Shown one piece after another: positions 1-12,177 of a stretch of DNA of 64,000 nucleotides. Position 1 is the first letter of the stretch. Each line of letters starts with the position of its first letter. The notes under the pieces were generated by a model. That model was not told the DNA's origin and made no database searches. It worked only from the letters and a program-made list of their open reading frames with translations. Location: assembly GCF_001676725.1 (NCBI RefSeq), contig NZ_CP016172.1, positions 4,836,001 to 4,900,000 on the forward strand. The letters run 5' to 3'. Source of the DNA: Bordetella flabilis. GTDB lineage: Bacteria; Pseudomonadota; Gammaproteobacteria; Burkholderiales; Burkholderiaceae_B. The translations under genes and the position numbers were made by a program.

Positions 1-1
1 C

Positions 2-646
2 AACCCGACCGGCACCTCGATCGCCGCGGCGGAACTGGCCGCGCTACTGGCCGAGGTCCGCGGGCGCGGCGGATTCACCATCATGGACGAGATCTACCTC
101 GGCCTGTCCTACGACGGCAAGCCGCGTTCCGCGCTGGCGCTGGACGACGAGGCCGTCATCATCAACAGCTTCTCCAAGTACTTCAACATGACGGGTTGGC
201 GGCTCGGCTGGTTGATCGTGCCGTCCGCGATGGTGTCCACCGTGGAAAAGATGGCCGCGAGCCTGGCGATCTGCGCGCCGACGCTGGCCCAGCACGCCGC
301 CGTGGCCTGCTTCGCGCCCGACACCCTGGCGCTGTACGAGCAAAGGCGGGCCGCGTTCCAGCAACGGCGCGACTTCCTGCTCGATGCCTTCGAAAGGATG
401 GGCATCGACGTGCCGGTCAAGCCGGACGGCGCCTTCTATATTTACGCGGATGTCTCGCGCTGGGGCATGGACAGCGGGCGCTTCGCGCACCGGCTGCTGC
501 ACGAGGCGGGCGTCGCCGCCGTGCCGGGCATGGATTTCGGCCCGGCCCACGCCAGCCGCACCGTGCGCTTTGCATACACGACCGGAATGGACCGGCTGGC
601 CGAGGCGGCGGCGCGCATCGAGCGTTTCCTGCGGACACTGGGTTGA
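2..646 (+). CDS. PLP-dependent class I/II aminotransferase, C-terminal part (5' end outside window)
   Basis: This is the last 214 codons of a fold-type I aminotransferase that enters from the left edge. Visible landmarks are the NPTG motif right at the edge, the MDEIY aspartate that contacts the pyridoxal nitrogen, and NSFSKYFNMTGWRLGW, where the lysine should carry PLP and the arginine should contact phosphate. The C-terminal small domain with PDGAFYIY and the substrate-carboxylate region (RTVRFAYT) is complete. The family transfers amino groups from an amino acid to a 2-oxoacid in the cytosol. The substrate cannot be read from this part; aspartate/aromatic-type enzymes are closest in style. 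The gene converges with the lytic transglycosylase gene, with an inverted repeat between them. Confidence 0.9.
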   Translation, partial: NPTGTSIAAAELAALLAEVRGRGGFTIMDEIYLGLSYDGKPRSALALDDEAVIINSFSKYFNMTGWRLGWLIVPSAMVSTVEKMAASLAICAPTLAQHAAVACFAPDTLALYEQRRAAFQQRRDFLLDAFERMGIDVPVKPDGAFYIYADVSRWGMDSGRFAHRLLHEAGVAAVPGMDFGPAHASRTVRFAYTTGMDRLAEAAARIERFLRTLG

Positions 647-723
647 GCGACCGGATTCGTATACCGTAAGCCAGGGTCGGCCCTCGGCCCGCCCTGGCCA
701 CGCCCGGCGCGCTGCCCGCACGC

Positions 724-748
724 CGGGTCGAGTCATCGTCTCGACCCG
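724..748. terminator. Inverted repeat between convergent genes
   Basis: CGGGTCGAG and CTCGACCCG form a perfect 9-bp stem with a 7-nt loop, lying between the convergent ends of the aminotransferase and the lytic transglycosylase. A second, weaker repeat (GCCAGGG/CCCTGGC, 670-698) precedes it. Neither has a T-run, so the role as a bidirectional terminator is inferred from position and stem strength. Confidence 0.4.
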
Positions 749-787
749 CATGACATGGGAAACGCGGCCGGATGCCGCCCGGCGCCG

Positions 788-1660
788 TCAGTCGCGCGCC
801 AGGGGGATGCCCGAGGCGACCGCCAGGCGACGGCGCTCGGCCTGCACCTTGTCGCCGTAGCCGCCGTCATTCGGGCCGCTGGCGCCGACGTAGCAGGCCA
901 GCCCCGCGGCCACGGAACCGCGGCGCTTGATGCAATCCTTCAGGATGCTTGCCCCGACCCGGATGTTGGCCACCGGATCCAGCGCACCCTTCTTGCCATA
1001 GGCGTCGAACTTGGACTGGTGCACGCTGGTCATGACCTGCATCAGCCCCTGCGCTCCCACGCTGCTTTCGGCGAAGGGGTTGTACCGCGACTCCACGGCG
1101 ATCACCGCCAGGAGCAGCAAGGGATCGATCTTCAATTCGCGGCCGACCTTGTAGGCGGTGTTGACGAGTACGCCCGTGGCGTCGTACGCCACCTTGTACT
1201 TGCGCGAGATGTAGTTGCGCAGCGCTTCCGTCTGCGCATTGGACATGCTGTCCAGTCGCGCAGCCGGCTTCGGTTCCGGATGCGGCAAGGGCGTCAGGAA
1301 GGCCGTGGCGTTGCTAGACGGCGTATCGGGCACGGCAAGCGCCACCGCGGCGGGCGAGCCATCGGGCTTGGCGGGGGTACCGTCGGCATCGAGATCCGAC
1401 CAGGCATCGACACCCGCATCGGCATATGCGCTATCCTGGCCCGCGCCGGGCGCGGTGGCTGGGGCAAGCGCCATCAGCAGCGCCTTGTGCACTTGCAGGG
1501 CCTGGTCGCGCAGGCCGGGTAAGGCCAACCCCATGCTGACCGTTACGATGACGGCGATGCCCAGGTAGACCGAACAGATGCGCAACCATTCGGCGAGGTA
1601 GCGGTGAACGCCTTGTGCCAACTGCCTGAATACGAAGCTGGCGACTGACGCATCGGGCAT
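788..1660 (-). CDS. Membrane-anchored lytic transglycosylase (SLT family)
   Basis: The 290-residue protein has one hydrophobic segment near the N-terminus (about residues 29-48), then a low-complexity periplasmic linker, then an SLT domain from about residue 150. The motif AVIAVESRYNPFAESSVGAQGLMQVM carries the catalytic glutamate (VES) and the GLMQ signature of family 1 transglycosylases, which cleave peptidoglycan between MurNAc and GlcNAc with formation of 1,6-anhydroMurNAc. The start has a strong ribosome site (GCAGGAGG) 5-6 bases upstream. It is divergent from ubiD and stands alone, so a housekeeping wall-remodelling role is more likely than a role in a secretion machine. Confidence 0.88.
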   Translation of the reverse strand: MPDASVASFVFRQLAQGVHRYLAEWLRICSVYLGIAVIVTVSMGLALPGLRDQALQVHKALLMALAPATAPGAGQDSAYADAGVDAWSDLDADGTPAKPDGSPAAVALAVPDTPSSNATAFLTPLPHPEPKPAARLDSMSNAQTEALRNYISRKYKVAYDATGVLVNTAYKVGRELKIDPLLLLAVIAVESRYNPFAESSVGAQGLMQVMTSVHQSKFDAYGKKGALDPVANIRVGASILKDCIKRRGSVAAGLACYVGASGPNDGGYGDKVQAERRRLAVASGIPLARD

Positions 1661-1803
1661 GTGAACCTCCTGCGTTTTAAAGGGAAGGCGATGTTAACCT
1701 CTTAGCGCCGGCCCGTATGTAACAAATCCCTTAATTGCCATGCAACTTTAAGCAATTTTGGCTAACTGCTGTCAAAGTACGCACGCCGCCCCATGGAAAC
1801 CCC

Positions 1804-3348
1804 GTGAAATACCGAGATCTTAGAGACTTCATCGCGCAGCTCGAATCGCGTGGCGAACTGAAACGCATCGGCGCGCCCGTATCCACGCGCCTGGAAATGA
1901 CCGAAATCGCCGACCGCGTGCTGCGGGCGGGCGGCCCCGCGCTGCTGTTCGAGAACGCGCGCCACGAGGACCGCGCGGCCGGCATGCCCGTGCTGGCGAA
2001 CCTGTTCGGCACGCCGCGCCGCGTGGCGTGGGGCATGGGCGCCGAGCAGGTCGAAGCGCTGCGCGACACCGGCGAGCTGCTCGCTTCGCTGCGCGAGCCA
2101 GAGCCGCCCAAGGGCTTGCGCGACGCCTTCGCCAAGGTCGCCATGCTCAAGGCCGCCTTATGGGACATGAGCCCGCGGATCGTGCGCGCTCCGGCCTGCC
2201 AGGAGATCGTCCTGGAAGGCGAGGACGTGGACCTGTCCCGCCTGCCGTTGCAGACATGCTGGCCGGGCGATGTCGCCCCGCTCCTGACGTGGGGCCTGGT
2301 CATCACCAAGGGTCCGCGCGCCAAACGGCAGAACCTGGGTATCTACCGGCAACAGCCGATCGGCCGCAACAAGCTCATCATGCGTTGGCTGTCCCACCGC
2401 GGCGGCGCCCTGGACTTCCGGGAACATGCGCGCGCATACCCGGGGCAGCCTTTTCCCATCGCCGTTGCGCTGGGCGCCGACCCGGCCACCATCCTCGGCG
2501 CCGTGACGCCCGTGCCCGATAGCTTGTCGGAATACCAGTTCGCCGGCCTGTTGCGCGGATCGCGCACCGAAGTCGCCAAGGCGCTGGGCAGCGAACTATC
2601 GGTGCCGGCCTACGCGGAAATCGTGCTGGAGGGCCACCTGCTGCCGGCCATGGACCCGCGCGCGCGCGCCCCGGAGGTGCCGGCCGGTGTCGCGCCGCCG
2701 CCGGACACCGGGTACGAAATGGCTCTGGAAGGTCCATACGGCGACCACACCGGCTATTACAACGAGCGCGACTGGTTCCCCGTCTTCACCGTCGATCGCA
2801 TCACGATGCGGCGGGATCCGATCTACCACTCCACCTACACCGGCAAGCCGCCCGACGAACCCGCCGTGCTGGGTGTGGCGTTGAACGAGGTCTTCGTGCC
2901 CTTGCTGCGGCGGCAAATGCCGGAGATCGTGGATTTCTATCTGCCGCCCGAAGGCTGCAGCTACCGGCTTGCCGTCGTTTCCATCCGCAAGCAGTACGCA
3001 GGGCACGCCAAGCGCGTCATGTTCGGCCTCTGGAGCGTGCTGCGGCAATTCATGTACACCAAGTTCATCGTGGTGGTGGACGAGGACGTCAACCCACGCG
3101 ATTGGAAGGAGGTGGTGTGGGCAATGACGACGCGTATGGATCCGGTGCGCGACACAACCTTGGTGGAGCGTACGCCCATCGACTACCTGGACTTCGCCTC
3201 GCCGGTTTCCGGCCTGGGGGGCAAAATGGGCCTGGACGCCACCAATAAATGGCCCGGCGAGACCGATCGCGAATGGGGGCGCCCCATCGCGATGGACCCC
3301 GCGGTCAAGGATAGGGTTGATGCGATGTGGGACCAACTGGGCTTGTAG
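1804..3348 (+). CDS. ubiD: 3-octaprenyl-4-hydroxybenzoate carboxy-lyase UbiD
   Basis: This 514-residue protein matches UbiD along its length, opening with [10 protein letters not shown] and containing ITEIADR-like [19 protein letters not shown] and the conserved LGIYRQQ region. UbiD uses prenylated FMN made by UbiX to decarboxylate 3-octaprenyl-4-hydroxybenzoate in ubiquinone synthesis. I chose the GTG at 1804 because it aligns with the usual N-terminus and has GGAAA 6 bases upstream; the frame is open to an ATG at 1735, which would add 23 residues unlike the family. Its last 44 bases overlap the end of the convergent downstream gene. Confidence 0.93.
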   Translation: MKYRDLRDFIAQLESRGELKRIGAPVSTRLEMTEIADRVLRAGGPALLFENARHEDRAAGMPVLANLFGTPRRVAWGMGAEQVEALRDTGELLASLREPEPPKGLRDAFAKVAMLKAALWDMSPRIVRAPACQEIVLEGEDVDLSRLPLQTCWPGDVAPLLTWGLVITKGPRAKRQNLGIYRQQPIGRNKLIMRWLSHRGGALDFREHARAYPGQPFPIAVALGADPATILGAVTPVPDSLSEYQFAGLLRGSRTEVAKALGSELSVPAYAEIVLEGHLLPAMDPRARAPEVPAGVAPPPDTGYEMALEGPYGDHTGYYNERDWFPVFTVDRITMRRDPIYHSTYTGKPPDEPAVLGVALNEVFVPLLRRQMPEIVDFYLPPEGCSYRLAVVSIRKQYAGHAKRVMFGLWSVLRQFMYTKFIVVVDEDVNPRDWKEVVWAMTTRMDPVRDTTLVERTPIDYLDFASPVSGLGGKMGLDATNKWPGETDREWGRPIAMDPAVKDRVDAMWDQLGL

Positions 3349-3691
3349 CGTCCGCATCGTGGCGGGCCCGCCAGCCGCGATAAACCTGCCAGCCCACGGT
3401 CGCGGCGGTGGCCAGCTTCAACAGCCTGGACCGCTTGCCGCGCAGGAAGACCGCGGATACCGTCGACATGATGACCGGGTAGCGCCGTACCATGGAAAAC
3501 GCCTGCCAGGCCAGCTTGGAGCTGTTGCCCACGCCCATGCGCGGCATCAGGCTCTTGACCAGGTGGCGGGGCGAGAGCGACTGCGTCAGGTCTGTCATGC
3601 CATGGACCAGGGCCTCGCGTTCGACCGCGGCCCGCGCGCGCAACAATTCGATGCGCACCTGGCGATCCACCGCCGGAGATATCTTGCTCAT
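3305..3691 (-). CDS. YqjK-like small basic protein
   Basis: This 128-residue basic protein has one weak hydrophobic stretch (about residues 70-83) and an [25 protein letters not shown] segment. It is the third gene of a leftward trio with a DUF883 protein and a phage-holin-type protein, which is the layout of Escherichia coli yqjD-yqjE-yqjK. The start codon overlaps the stop of the holin-type gene (ATGA), so the two are translationally coupled. Function is unknown; membrane association is inferred. Its 3' end overlaps ubiD by 44 bases. Confidence 0.75.
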   Translation of the reverse strand: MSKISPAVDRQVRIELLRARAAVEREALVHGMTDLTQSLSPRHLVKSLMPRMGVGNSSKLAWQAFSMVRRYPVIMSTVSAVFLRGKRSRLLKLATAATVGWQVYRGWRARHDADATSPVGPTSHQPYP

Positions 3692-4131
3692 AGTGCGCCC
3701 TCCTGTCGGCGCGCCGCATGGGCGGCTGCCGCACGCTCTGCTTCCTCTTCAGCCTGCGCGGCAGCGCGCAGGCGATCGAGCAACTGCGCGTCGCGGCCCA
3801 GTTCCTGCAAGGTAGCGGCGAAGGGCGTCGGCCCCTGGACCAGGGAGCGGCGCACCGCGTAGAGCAGGATCAACCCCAGCAAGGCATAACCCGCGGCGAG
3901 TACGCCCAGGGCCATGTAGCGCGATTCCGTAGGCCAGAAATAGACGGCCACCAGGATGGAGAACACCAGGACCGCCAAGGTGAGGAAAAGCAGGGCCGCG
4001 AAGGAATACCCCAGCAGCTTGAGCAGCCGGCCCTTCTCGGCCGACGCTTCCAGCGCCAGCAGCTCGAAACGCGTGCGCCCCAATTCGACCAGACTGGACG
4101 CGACGCCAAGCAAAGATTTGCGGATAGCCAT
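3688..4131 (-). CDS. Phage-holin-family (YqjE-like) membrane protein
   Basis: The 147-residue protein has an N-terminal amphipathic region, then two strong membrane helices (about residues 42-67 and 73-92), then a charged, alanine-rich, probably coiled tail (LLDRLRAAAQAEEEAERAAAAHAARR). This arrangement is that of the YqjE/Actino_holin_3 family of small inner-membrane proteins. The family is named after holins but no lysis role is established. It is followed with a 4-base overlap by the YqjK-like gene and preceded by the DUF883 gene. Confidence 0.82.
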   Translation of the reverse strand: MAIRKSLLGVASSLVELGRTRFELLALEASAEKGRLLKLLGYSFAALLFLTLAVLVFSILVAVYFWPTESRYMALGVLAAGYALLGLILLYAVRRSLVQGPTPFAATLQELGRDAQLLDRLRAAAQAEEEAERAAAAHAARRQEGAL

Positions 4132-4198
4132 TGGTTATGAGGGAAAGCCGCCTCGCCGCGGAGCCTGGCCCCGCGGCGGCGCGGGCTGTCCCGCTCCG

Positions 4199-4516
4199 TT
4201 AACGGCGGGCGATGAGCAGGCCCAGCAGCAGGCCGGTCACGCCTGCGATGCCGATTGCCTGCCAGGGATTGTCGTGCACGTAGTCGTCGGTGGCGCGGGC
4301 CGCCTTGCGGCCGCGTTCGAAGACCGCATCCTGCATTTCGTACAGGCTTTCGCGCGTGCGCTTCAGGGACGTCATCGCGCGGTCGCGCAGTTCGGCCGCC
4401 TTGTCACCCGTGGAGGTGGCGGCCTCGCGCAACAGGCTTTCCGCGTCGTTCAGGCTGCTTTTGACGCTGTCGATGAGATTGTCTTTAGCGCCTTCGGAAG
4501 ATCTGATCACGTTCAT
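4199..4516 (-). CDS. DUF883 family (YqjD/ElaB-like) membrane-anchored protein
   Basis: The 105-residue protein is helical over residues 1-80, with a long coiled-coil-like stretch, and ends in a single C-terminal membrane helix with glycine packing (VTGLLLGLLIARR). That is the DUF883 architecture; E. coli YqjD and ElaB are tail-anchored and bind ribosomes in stationary phase. The ATG at 4516 is preferred because AAAAAAGGAGCG sits just upstream; an ATG at 4537 in the same frame would include that ribosome site in the coding region. It heads the three-gene leftward operon. Confidence 0.85.
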   Translation of the reverse strand: MNVIRSSEGAKDNLIDSVKSSLNDAESLLREAATSTGDKAAELRDRAMTSLKRTRESLYEMQDAVFERGRKAARATDDYVHDNPWQAIGIAGVTGLLLGLLIARR

Positions 4517-4657
4517 GGTCGCTCCTTTTTTGTGCATGTCCTGGACGGAAAATCAATGATACCAGCGAGGCTTATGCCTCCTGTCCCCCTCGTGCGGCAA
4601 CTGCCACGGCCTGCATGAGCGAATGCCGGAAGCAAGTGGCATGCCTTGCCTGCGGAC

Positions 4658-5395
4658 TTACTTGATACGGGTGATCTCGACCGCCGACTTGATCCCCTGC
4701 TGGTCGATGTCCTGCTTCATCACCAGGTTGACCGCCGGGCAGTACCAGTCGGTGACCGTGGTGTTGAGCGCCGGAATAGGGAGGGTCAGGCCCTTGAAGG
4801 TGGCCATGGTGGGATCGGTATCGCGGCGATAGGAGATCGGCCAGCACGACTGCTTGCCGAGCGCGGTGTCCATGGTGCGGCGGGTGCCGACCGTCTTCTG
4901 GCTGATGCGGACCGTCGTGCTGGGCGTGCCCCCCACGGGCGCTTCTTTGCCGATGTTCAGGCGGAACGTGGCCCCCGGCAACTTCTGGCCGGGCCCGCTG
5001 ATCTTGCCGTCATAGGCGAACAGGCCCAGCATGCGCAGATCGAACTGTCCCTCGGACGAGGGCTTCTCGCCGGCGTTCTCGTAACGCACGAAAGTGGCCT
5101 GTCCGCTGTGGACCGTCATCAGGTAGTCCAGCCTGGACTTGCCCGGGGGCAGGCCAGCATAGGAAAACGTGGCGATGCCGGTGACCCGCGCGCGGCAGTT
5201 TTCGCCATTGGTTTTGCTGACCTCGGCGAAGGCGAGATCCGCGCCCAATTGCAGGTTGCCGGAGCCCGTCAGCTGGACTTCGCCCCCATTGCGTATGAAT
5301 TGCGCGTCGCAGACCCCGGCGTGGGCGGCGGCCGCGCCCGACAGCAGCGCGCCGGCCAAGGCGAGCCTGGCGAAAATCGTCGTATGGGATTGCAC
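4658..5395 (-). CDS. Secreted protein of unknown function
   Basis: This is a 245-residue protein with a clear Sec signal peptide (FARLALAGALLSGAAAAHA, cleavage about residue 27). The mature part is rich in beta-strand-like alternation and has four cysteines (in VCDAQF, ENCRAR, QSCWPIS and DWYCPAV) that could form two disulfides. I recognise no domain. The start is a GTG preceded by ACGAGG about 7 bases upstream; the reading frame extends further but that extension is not protein-like. It is divergent from cysG and probably periplasmic. Confidence 0.7.
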   Translation of the reverse strand: MQSHTTIFARLALAGALLSGAAAAHAGVCDAQFIRNGGEVQLTGSGNLQLGADLAFAEVSKTNGENCRARVTGIATFSYAGLPPGKSRLDYLMTVHSGQATFVRYENAGEKPSSEGQFDLRMLGLFAYDGKISGPGQKLPGATFRLNIGKEAPVGGTPSTTVRISQKTVGTRRTMDTALGKQSCWPISYRRDTDPTMATFKGLTLPIPALNTTVTDWYCPAVNLVMKQDIDQQGIKSAVEITRIK

Positions 5396-5679
5396 AGAAA
5401 GACCTCGTGATAAAACGCCGCGCACCGATGCGGAGCGGGTTCCGTCGATACTACACTGTGCGCGCCGCAGCGCGGCCGGGGCGCCGGCTAATATCGGCCG
5501 GCAATGAAATATTGGCCGGATATAGTGGATGGCTATATTGACATAGCCACACCGTCGTTCGCGGCAGCCTGGCAGCTTCCTAGAATGACGTACCCGCATC
5601 GCGCCCTTTTTGTCTTGTCGGGCCGCCCGCCCGTGCCAGCGCGGCCGCACAGGCAGCCCGGTGCAAGCCGGCACCGTTG

Positions 5680-5724
5680 TCTTGCCTATTCCTGTCTTGC
5701 CTTTTCCTGCCTTGCCTTTTCCTG
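5680..5724. repeat. Three tandem copies of a 15-bp unit upstream of cysG
   Basis: Three direct copies of a unit close to TCTTGCCTTTTCCTG lie at 5680-5694, 5695-5709 and 5710-5724. The first differs from the second by one base and the third by one base. They sit 40 bases upstream of the cysG start, in the leader between the divergent genes. Confidence 0.9.
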
Positions 5725-5764
5725 CCGGTCCGGACCTGCAGCCGACCTTCTCCTTGCCGCCACC

Positions 5765-7174
5765 ATGAAGCTATTCCCCCTGTTTGCCGATCTGCACCAG
5801 CGCCGCGTCCTGGTCGTTGGAGGCGGCGCGGTCGCCGCCCGCAAGGCGCAAGCCCTGCTGGAGGCCGGCGCGCAGGTGCGTGTCGGCGCACCGGAACTCA
5901 ATCCGGAGCTGGCCGTCCTGGCGCGAGAGGGAACCATCACCCATGTGCTGGGACGTTTCCAGGAGGAGTGGCTGGCGGACGTGTGGCTGGTGGTGGCGGC
6001 GACGGACGACGCGAAGGTCAATGCGGAAGTCGCGGCGATGGCCGGGGCCCGCCGCATTCTGACCAATGTCGTGGACGACCCGGCGCTGTCGTCCTTCCAG
6101 GTGCCGTCGATCGTGGACCGTTCACCGCTGATCGTCGCCATTTCCTCATCCGGGGTGGCGCCGGTGCTGGCGCGCAGGCTGCGTGAGCGCATCGAATCGC
6201 TCTTCGACCATGCCCTGGGGCCGCTGGCCGAGCTGGCGGCCCGCTATCGCCCTCGCATCCGGGAACGCCGCCCCGACCTTGGCGCGCGGCGGCGTTTCTA
6301 CGACTGGCTGATGGACGGCCCGGTCGCGGCGCTGCTGCGCCAGTCGCGCGCGCGGGAAGCGGAGCACGCGCTCGACGCCGCGCTGGAGCAGGCGCAGGAA
6401 ACGCCCGCCGGCAGCGTGGTGCTGGTGGGCGCCGGTCCCGGCGATCCAGGCCTGCTGACCCTCAAGGCTTTGCGCGCCCTGAACGAAGCCGACGTCATCC
6501 TGTACGACCGGTTGATCAGTGCCGACATCCTGTCGCTGGCGCGGCGCGACGCCGAGCGGATCGACGTCGGCAAACGGATCGGCGAGGACCATGCCGCGAC
6601 CCAGGCACGCATCCACGCCCTGATGGTGGACCATGCCCGCCGTGGCCGCCGCGTGGTGCGGCTCAAAGGGGGCGATGCCTTCATCTTTGGCCGCGGGGGG
6701 GAAGAACTGCAACACCTGCGCGCCCAGGGCATCGCCTACGAAGTCGTCCCGGGCGTGACGGCGGCACTCGCCTGTGCGGCCCATGCCGGCATCCCGTTGA
6801 CGCACCGGGAGCATGCCCAATCCCTGCACCTGATCACGGCACACTGCCGCGACGACGGCGACACGATCGATTGGGCCGCCCTGGCCGACAGCCGCCAGAC
6901 CCTGGCCTTCTATATGGGTGTCGGCCAGCTGGATTCCCTGGCGCGGCGCCTGCAGGCCCATGGGCGGGCGCCCGATACGCCCTTCGCGCTCGTCGAAAAC
7001 GGCAGCCGCCCCGAACAGCGCGTCGTTACGGGGCGCCTGGCCGATATGCCCACGCTGGCGCGGGCGCACGCGGTGCAGGCGCCGGCCCTGCTGATCGTGG
7101 GCAGCGTGGCTGCCCTGGCGAATGAGTTGAACTGGTTCGGGCAGCACATCGACGGAATGGCCCAGCCGGCGTAG
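5765..7174 (+). CDS. cysG: Siroheme synthase CysG (trifunctional)
   Basis: The 469-residue protein has the two-part CysG layout. Residues 1-about 210 form the precorrin-2 dehydrogenase/sirohydrochlorin ferrochelatase module, starting with the NAD-binding [18 protein letters not shown]. Residues about 215-465 form the SAM-dependent uroporphyrinogen-III methyltransferase, starting with [15 protein letters not shown] and containing [16 protein letters not shown] and VPGVTAA. Together they turn uroporphyrinogen III into siroheme, the cofactor of sulfite and nitrite reductases. The ATG at 5765 matches the family N-terminus; the longer open frame upstream is not conserved-looking. It converges with upp. 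Confidence 0.95.
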   Translation: MKLFPLFADLHQRRVLVVGGGAVAARKAQALLEAGAQVRVGAPELNPELAVLAREGTITHVLGRFQEEWLADVWLVVAATDDAKVNAEVAAMAGARRILTNVVDDPALSSFQVPSIVDRSPLIVAISSSGVAPVLARRLRERIESLFDHALGPLAELAARYRPRIRERRPDLGARRRFYDWLMDGPVAALLRQSRAREAEHALDAALEQAQETPAGSVVLVGAGPGDPGLLTLKALRALNEADVILYDRLISADILSLARRDAERIDVGKRIGEDHAATQARIHALMVDHARRGRRVVRLKGGDAFIFGRGGEELQHLRAQGIAYEVVPGVTAALACAAHAGIPLTHREHAQSLHLITAHCRDDGDTIDWAALADSRQTLAFYMGVGQLDSLARRLQAHGRAPDTPFALVENGSRPEQRVVTGRLADMPTLARAHAVQAPALLIVGSVAALANELNWFGQHIDGMAQPA

Positions 7175-7320
7175 CCGCCATAGCCGGCCGGCCGACGTGT
7201 CCGGCCCGTTCGACATGTTGCGGCTGGTCGGCTTCGTACGCCCGGTGGCCGTAGAGAGCGTAGCGCGCAGCGGACCGGCGGCGTGGCGAACGGACCGCCG
7301 AAGCGGCAGGTAAGCCATCC

Positions 7321-7425
7321 TTGATCCTGCCGTCCTTGATCCTGCCGTCCTTGATCCTGCCGTCCTTGATCCCGCCGTCGTTGATCCCGGGCTCGTTGAT
7401 TCCGCCTTCCTCTATTCCGCCTTCT
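7321..7425. repeat. 15-bp tandem repeat array overlapping the 3' end of upp
   Basis: Seven consecutive 15-bp units run from 7321 to 7425. Units 1-3 are identical (TTGATCCTGCCGTCC), units 4-6 diverge stepwise, and unit 7 covers the last codons and TAG stop of upp. Read on the minus strand the units keep the upp frame. The array fills much of the gap between the convergent cysG and upp genes and may also act in termination, but no classic terminator is seen. Confidence 0.93.
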
Positions 7426-8050
7426 GCTTGGTGCCGAATATACGGTCGCCGGCGTCGCCCAGGCCCGGCATGATATAGCCGTCCGCGTTCAGGCGATCGT
7501 CGATCGACGCGGTATAGATATGCACGTCGGGGTGCGCGGCGTCGATGTGGGCGATACCCTCGGGCGCCGCCACCAGGACCAGCGCCCGGATATCGCGGCA
7601 ACCCGCGCGTTTCAGCATATCGATGGTGGCCGCCATCGAGCCGCCCGTCGCCAGCATGGGATCCACGATCAGCGCCACGCGCTGGTCCAGCTCGGCGACC
7701 AGGCGCTCCAGGTAGGTCTGCGCCTGCAAGGTCTCTTCGTTGCGGGCGATGCCGACGACGCTGACCTTGGCGCCCGGCACCAGGCTCAGCACCCCATCCA
7801 GCATGCCGATGCCGGCGCGCAGGATGGGCACGACGGTGATCTTCTTGCCGGCCAGTTTTTCGACATTCACCGTGCCGCTCCACCCTTCCACGCGGCAGGG
7901 TTCCAGCGGCAGGTCCTTGCAGGCTTCGTAGGTAAGCAGCGCCGCGACTTCCTGGGACAGTTCGCGGAAACTCTTGGTACTCAGGTCCGCGCGCCGCATG
8001 ATGCCCAGCTTGTGGCGGATCAGCGGGTGGCGGATTTCATGCACGGGCAT
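7412..8050 (-). CDS. upp: Uracil phosphoribosyltransferase
   Basis: The 212-residue protein shows the UPRT signatures: [17 protein letters not shown], the PRPP-binding loop [15 protein letters not shown], and the C-terminal uracil-binding [17 protein letters not shown]. It makes UMP from uracil and PRPP for pyrimidine salvage. The start has GGAGAACC upstream. The usual family C-terminus ends at FGTK; here four more residues (QKAE) follow, and they lie in the 15-bp repeat array, so the gene end appears to have been extended by repeat sequence. Confidence 0.95.
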   Translation of the reverse strand: MPVHEIRHPLIRHKLGIMRRADLSTKSFRELSQEVAALLTYEACKDLPLEPCRVEGWSGTVNVEKLAGKKITVVPILRAGIGMLDGVLSLVPGAKVSVVGIARNEETLQAQTYLERLVAELDQRVALIVDPMLATGGSMAATIDMLKRAGCRDIRALVLVAAPEGIAHIDAAHPDVHIYTASIDDRLNADGYIMPGLGDAGDRIFGTKQKAE

Positions 8051-8122
8051 GGCGGTTCTCCGATGGCGATGCGTGGAATCGTAGCCCGCCGGCCGCCCGG
8101 CGACCAGCGCCGCGCATGGCCG

Positions 8123-9595
8123 TCAGCGGTCAGCAAGCCATTTGATCAGGGCGTCGTCGAAGGGACGCACGGCCTGTGCTTTCTCGTCGTTGACGATGCT
8201 GACCACGACATAGCGCTTGCCGCTGGCGCCCAGGACATAGCCGGCCATGGCGCGCACATTGGCCAACGTACCGGTCTTCAGGTGCGCCATGCCGCGGGTG
8301 TCGTTGCCGCGCAGCCGCAGGCGTACGGTACCGTCCACGCCGGCGATGGCCAGCGATGACATGAATTCCGGCATATAGGGGGAACGCCATGCCACCGTCA
8401 GCAGCGAAGCCAGGCTGTCGGCCGACACCCGGGCCACCCGCGACAAGCCCGAGCCGTTATCCACGACCAGTTCCGGCATGGACAGCCCCTGGCTGCCCAG
8501 GACGCGGCGCACCACCGCCGCGCTGCTGTCTTCCGAGGCGGGACGGCGCCCGCCTTCCGCGCCCAGCGTCAGCAGTAGCAGGCGCGCCATGACATTGTTG
8601 CTGCGCTTGTTGACCGTGCGGATGATGTCGGCCAGGGGCGGCGATTCGTGCGTGGCCAGCGGCACCGCGTCGGGCGGCACCATGCCCGCTCGCACCTGTC
8701 CGGTGAAGGAGCCGCCCAGCTCGCGCCAGAGCATGCGGAATACGGCGGTGGCGTACTCCGGCTGGGACAAGGCCAGGCGATACAGGCTGAATTCCCCGCA
8801 GGAGCCGGCTACCTTGCCCGCCACGCGCAGCGTGATGCCCTGCTGCGTAATGACCGGCTCGGTGGCCACCTCGGGCGCGCCCGGGCAGACGGCGTCAGTC
8901 CATTCCACCTTCCCGCCTATGCTCAGGCCTGGCAATGGCGGATCGATCACCGGCACCCACTGGCGCGTGGCCGGGTCCGGCATGAAGACCAGCCGTACGG
9001 CGCCGAAGCCGACCATCAGCGCATCCGGACTCGCGTTGTAGGGCCGGTCCGGCGCGCCATCGAAAGCGCCCGGATCGGTCGACACCGCGCCAAACACTGT
9101 CCGGTCGATCACCAGGTCGCTGATCTGCCGGACGCCGTGCAGGCGCAGGTCGCGCAGCAGCGTCCAGAGGTCCTGCAAGAGGAAATAGGGGTCGCCGCTG
9201 GCGCGCAGATACAGCGGGCCCGACAGCACGCCGTTGGCTTGCAGCCGCGCGCCGGGCTCGGACAGCAGCTCGGTACGCCATACATAGTTGGGGCCCAGGT
9301 TCGACAGCGCCGCCCACGTCGTCACCAGCTTCATCACCGAGGCCGGGTTGCGCGGTTCCTTGGCATTGATGGAGAACAGCCGCTGCCCGTCGAGCTCCTG
9401 CACGACCAGGGACAAGGACGATACGGGCAGCTTGCTGGCGCGCCAGGCGGCGGCCAGCTCATGGGGCAGCGCGTTGCTGGATGCGGGGGCCAGGCCCTGC
9501 GCCTGGGCCGTCCCGCCCAGCGCCACCGCCGCCAGCAGGGCCGCGGCCCAGCGCCGCCCGAAATGCGCCACCCGTTTGCTCAACGCCTTGATCAT
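8123..9595 (-). CDS. dacB: D-alanyl-D-alanine carboxypeptidase/endopeptidase (PBP4 type)
   Basis: The 490-residue protein has a signal peptide ([17 protein letters not shown]) and the three motifs of penicillin-interacting serine peptidases: SVMK (S86, K89), SNN in the [10 protein letters not shown] segment, and KTG in HLKTGTLAN. The long insert between the first two motifs is typical of class C PBP4 enzymes (S13 family). It trims pentapeptides and cuts D-Ala-mDAP cross-links in the periplasm. I chose the ATG at 9595 because it places the signal peptide correctly; the open frame continues upstream over queA and is a shadow. The gene is divergent from queA. Confidence 0.93.
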   Translation of the reverse strand: MIKALSKRVAHFGRRWAAALLAAVALGGTAQAQGLAPASSNALPHELAAAWRASKLPVSSLSLVVQELDGQRLFSINAKEPRNPASVMKLVTTWAALSNLGPNYVWRTELLSEPGARLQANGVLSGPLYLRASGDPYFLLQDLWTLLRDLRLHGVRQISDLVIDRTVFGAVSTDPGAFDGAPDRPYNASPDALMVGFGAVRLVFMPDPATRQWVPVIDPPLPGLSIGGKVEWTDAVCPGAPEVATEPVITQQGITLRVAGKVAGSCGEFSLYRLALSQPEYATAVFRMLWRELGGSFTGQVRAGMVPPDAVPLATHESPPLADIIRTVNKRSNNVMARLLLLTLGAEGGRRPASEDSSAAVVRRVLGSQGLSMPELVVDNGSGLSRVARVSADSLASLLTVAWRSPYMPEFMSSLAIAGVDGTVRLRLRGNDTRGMAHLKTGTLANVRAMAGYVLGASGKRYVVVSIVNDEKAQAVRPFDDALIKWLADR

Positions 9596-9702
9596 CCCCT
9601 GCCCGCGCCCGTCGCCAAATACCAAAAGCGCCAAGCATACCGTGAAGCGCCATCCAGACTTGAGGGGCGGCGCACGCCAGCGGCCGCTTTCGCGACTCCC
9701 AC

Positions 9703-9708
9703 TACAAT
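9703..9708 (+). promoter_or_regulatory. Candidate -10 element upstream of queA
   Basis: TACAAT lies 34 bases upstream of the queA GTG in the 147-base gap between divergent dacB and queA. No good -35 hexamer is seen at the right distance, so this is a weak prediction. Confidence 0.25.
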
Positions 9709-9742
9709 TGCGGGTTGGCCCGTCATTGCATCCCGAGTCCGC

Positions 9743-12026
<2,284 letters not shown>

Positions 12027-12083
12027 CGCCGCCCCCGGCGGCCGGGTGGGTGCCGCAGCGCCGCCCGCTTCGCACAGCTTCGC

Positions 12084-12089
12084 TACAAT
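12084..12089 (+). promoter_or_regulatory. Candidate -10 element upstream of yajC
   Basis: TACAAT lies 89 bases upstream of yajC, between tgt and yajC. The expected -35 position is GC-rich and poor, so yajC-secD-secF may instead be read through from tgt. Confidence 0.22.
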
Positions 12090-12177
12090 AGCGGGCTGCC
12101 CGGTATACCGGCTCGCGCCATAAGAAGCGAAAAACCATACCAAAATCCATTCACACGGATCCAACCAGGAGAATTCG

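Noticed and set aside
7321..7425. Possible CRISPR array
   Set aside because: The units are directly adjacent 15-mers without spacers, and no cas genes are present.
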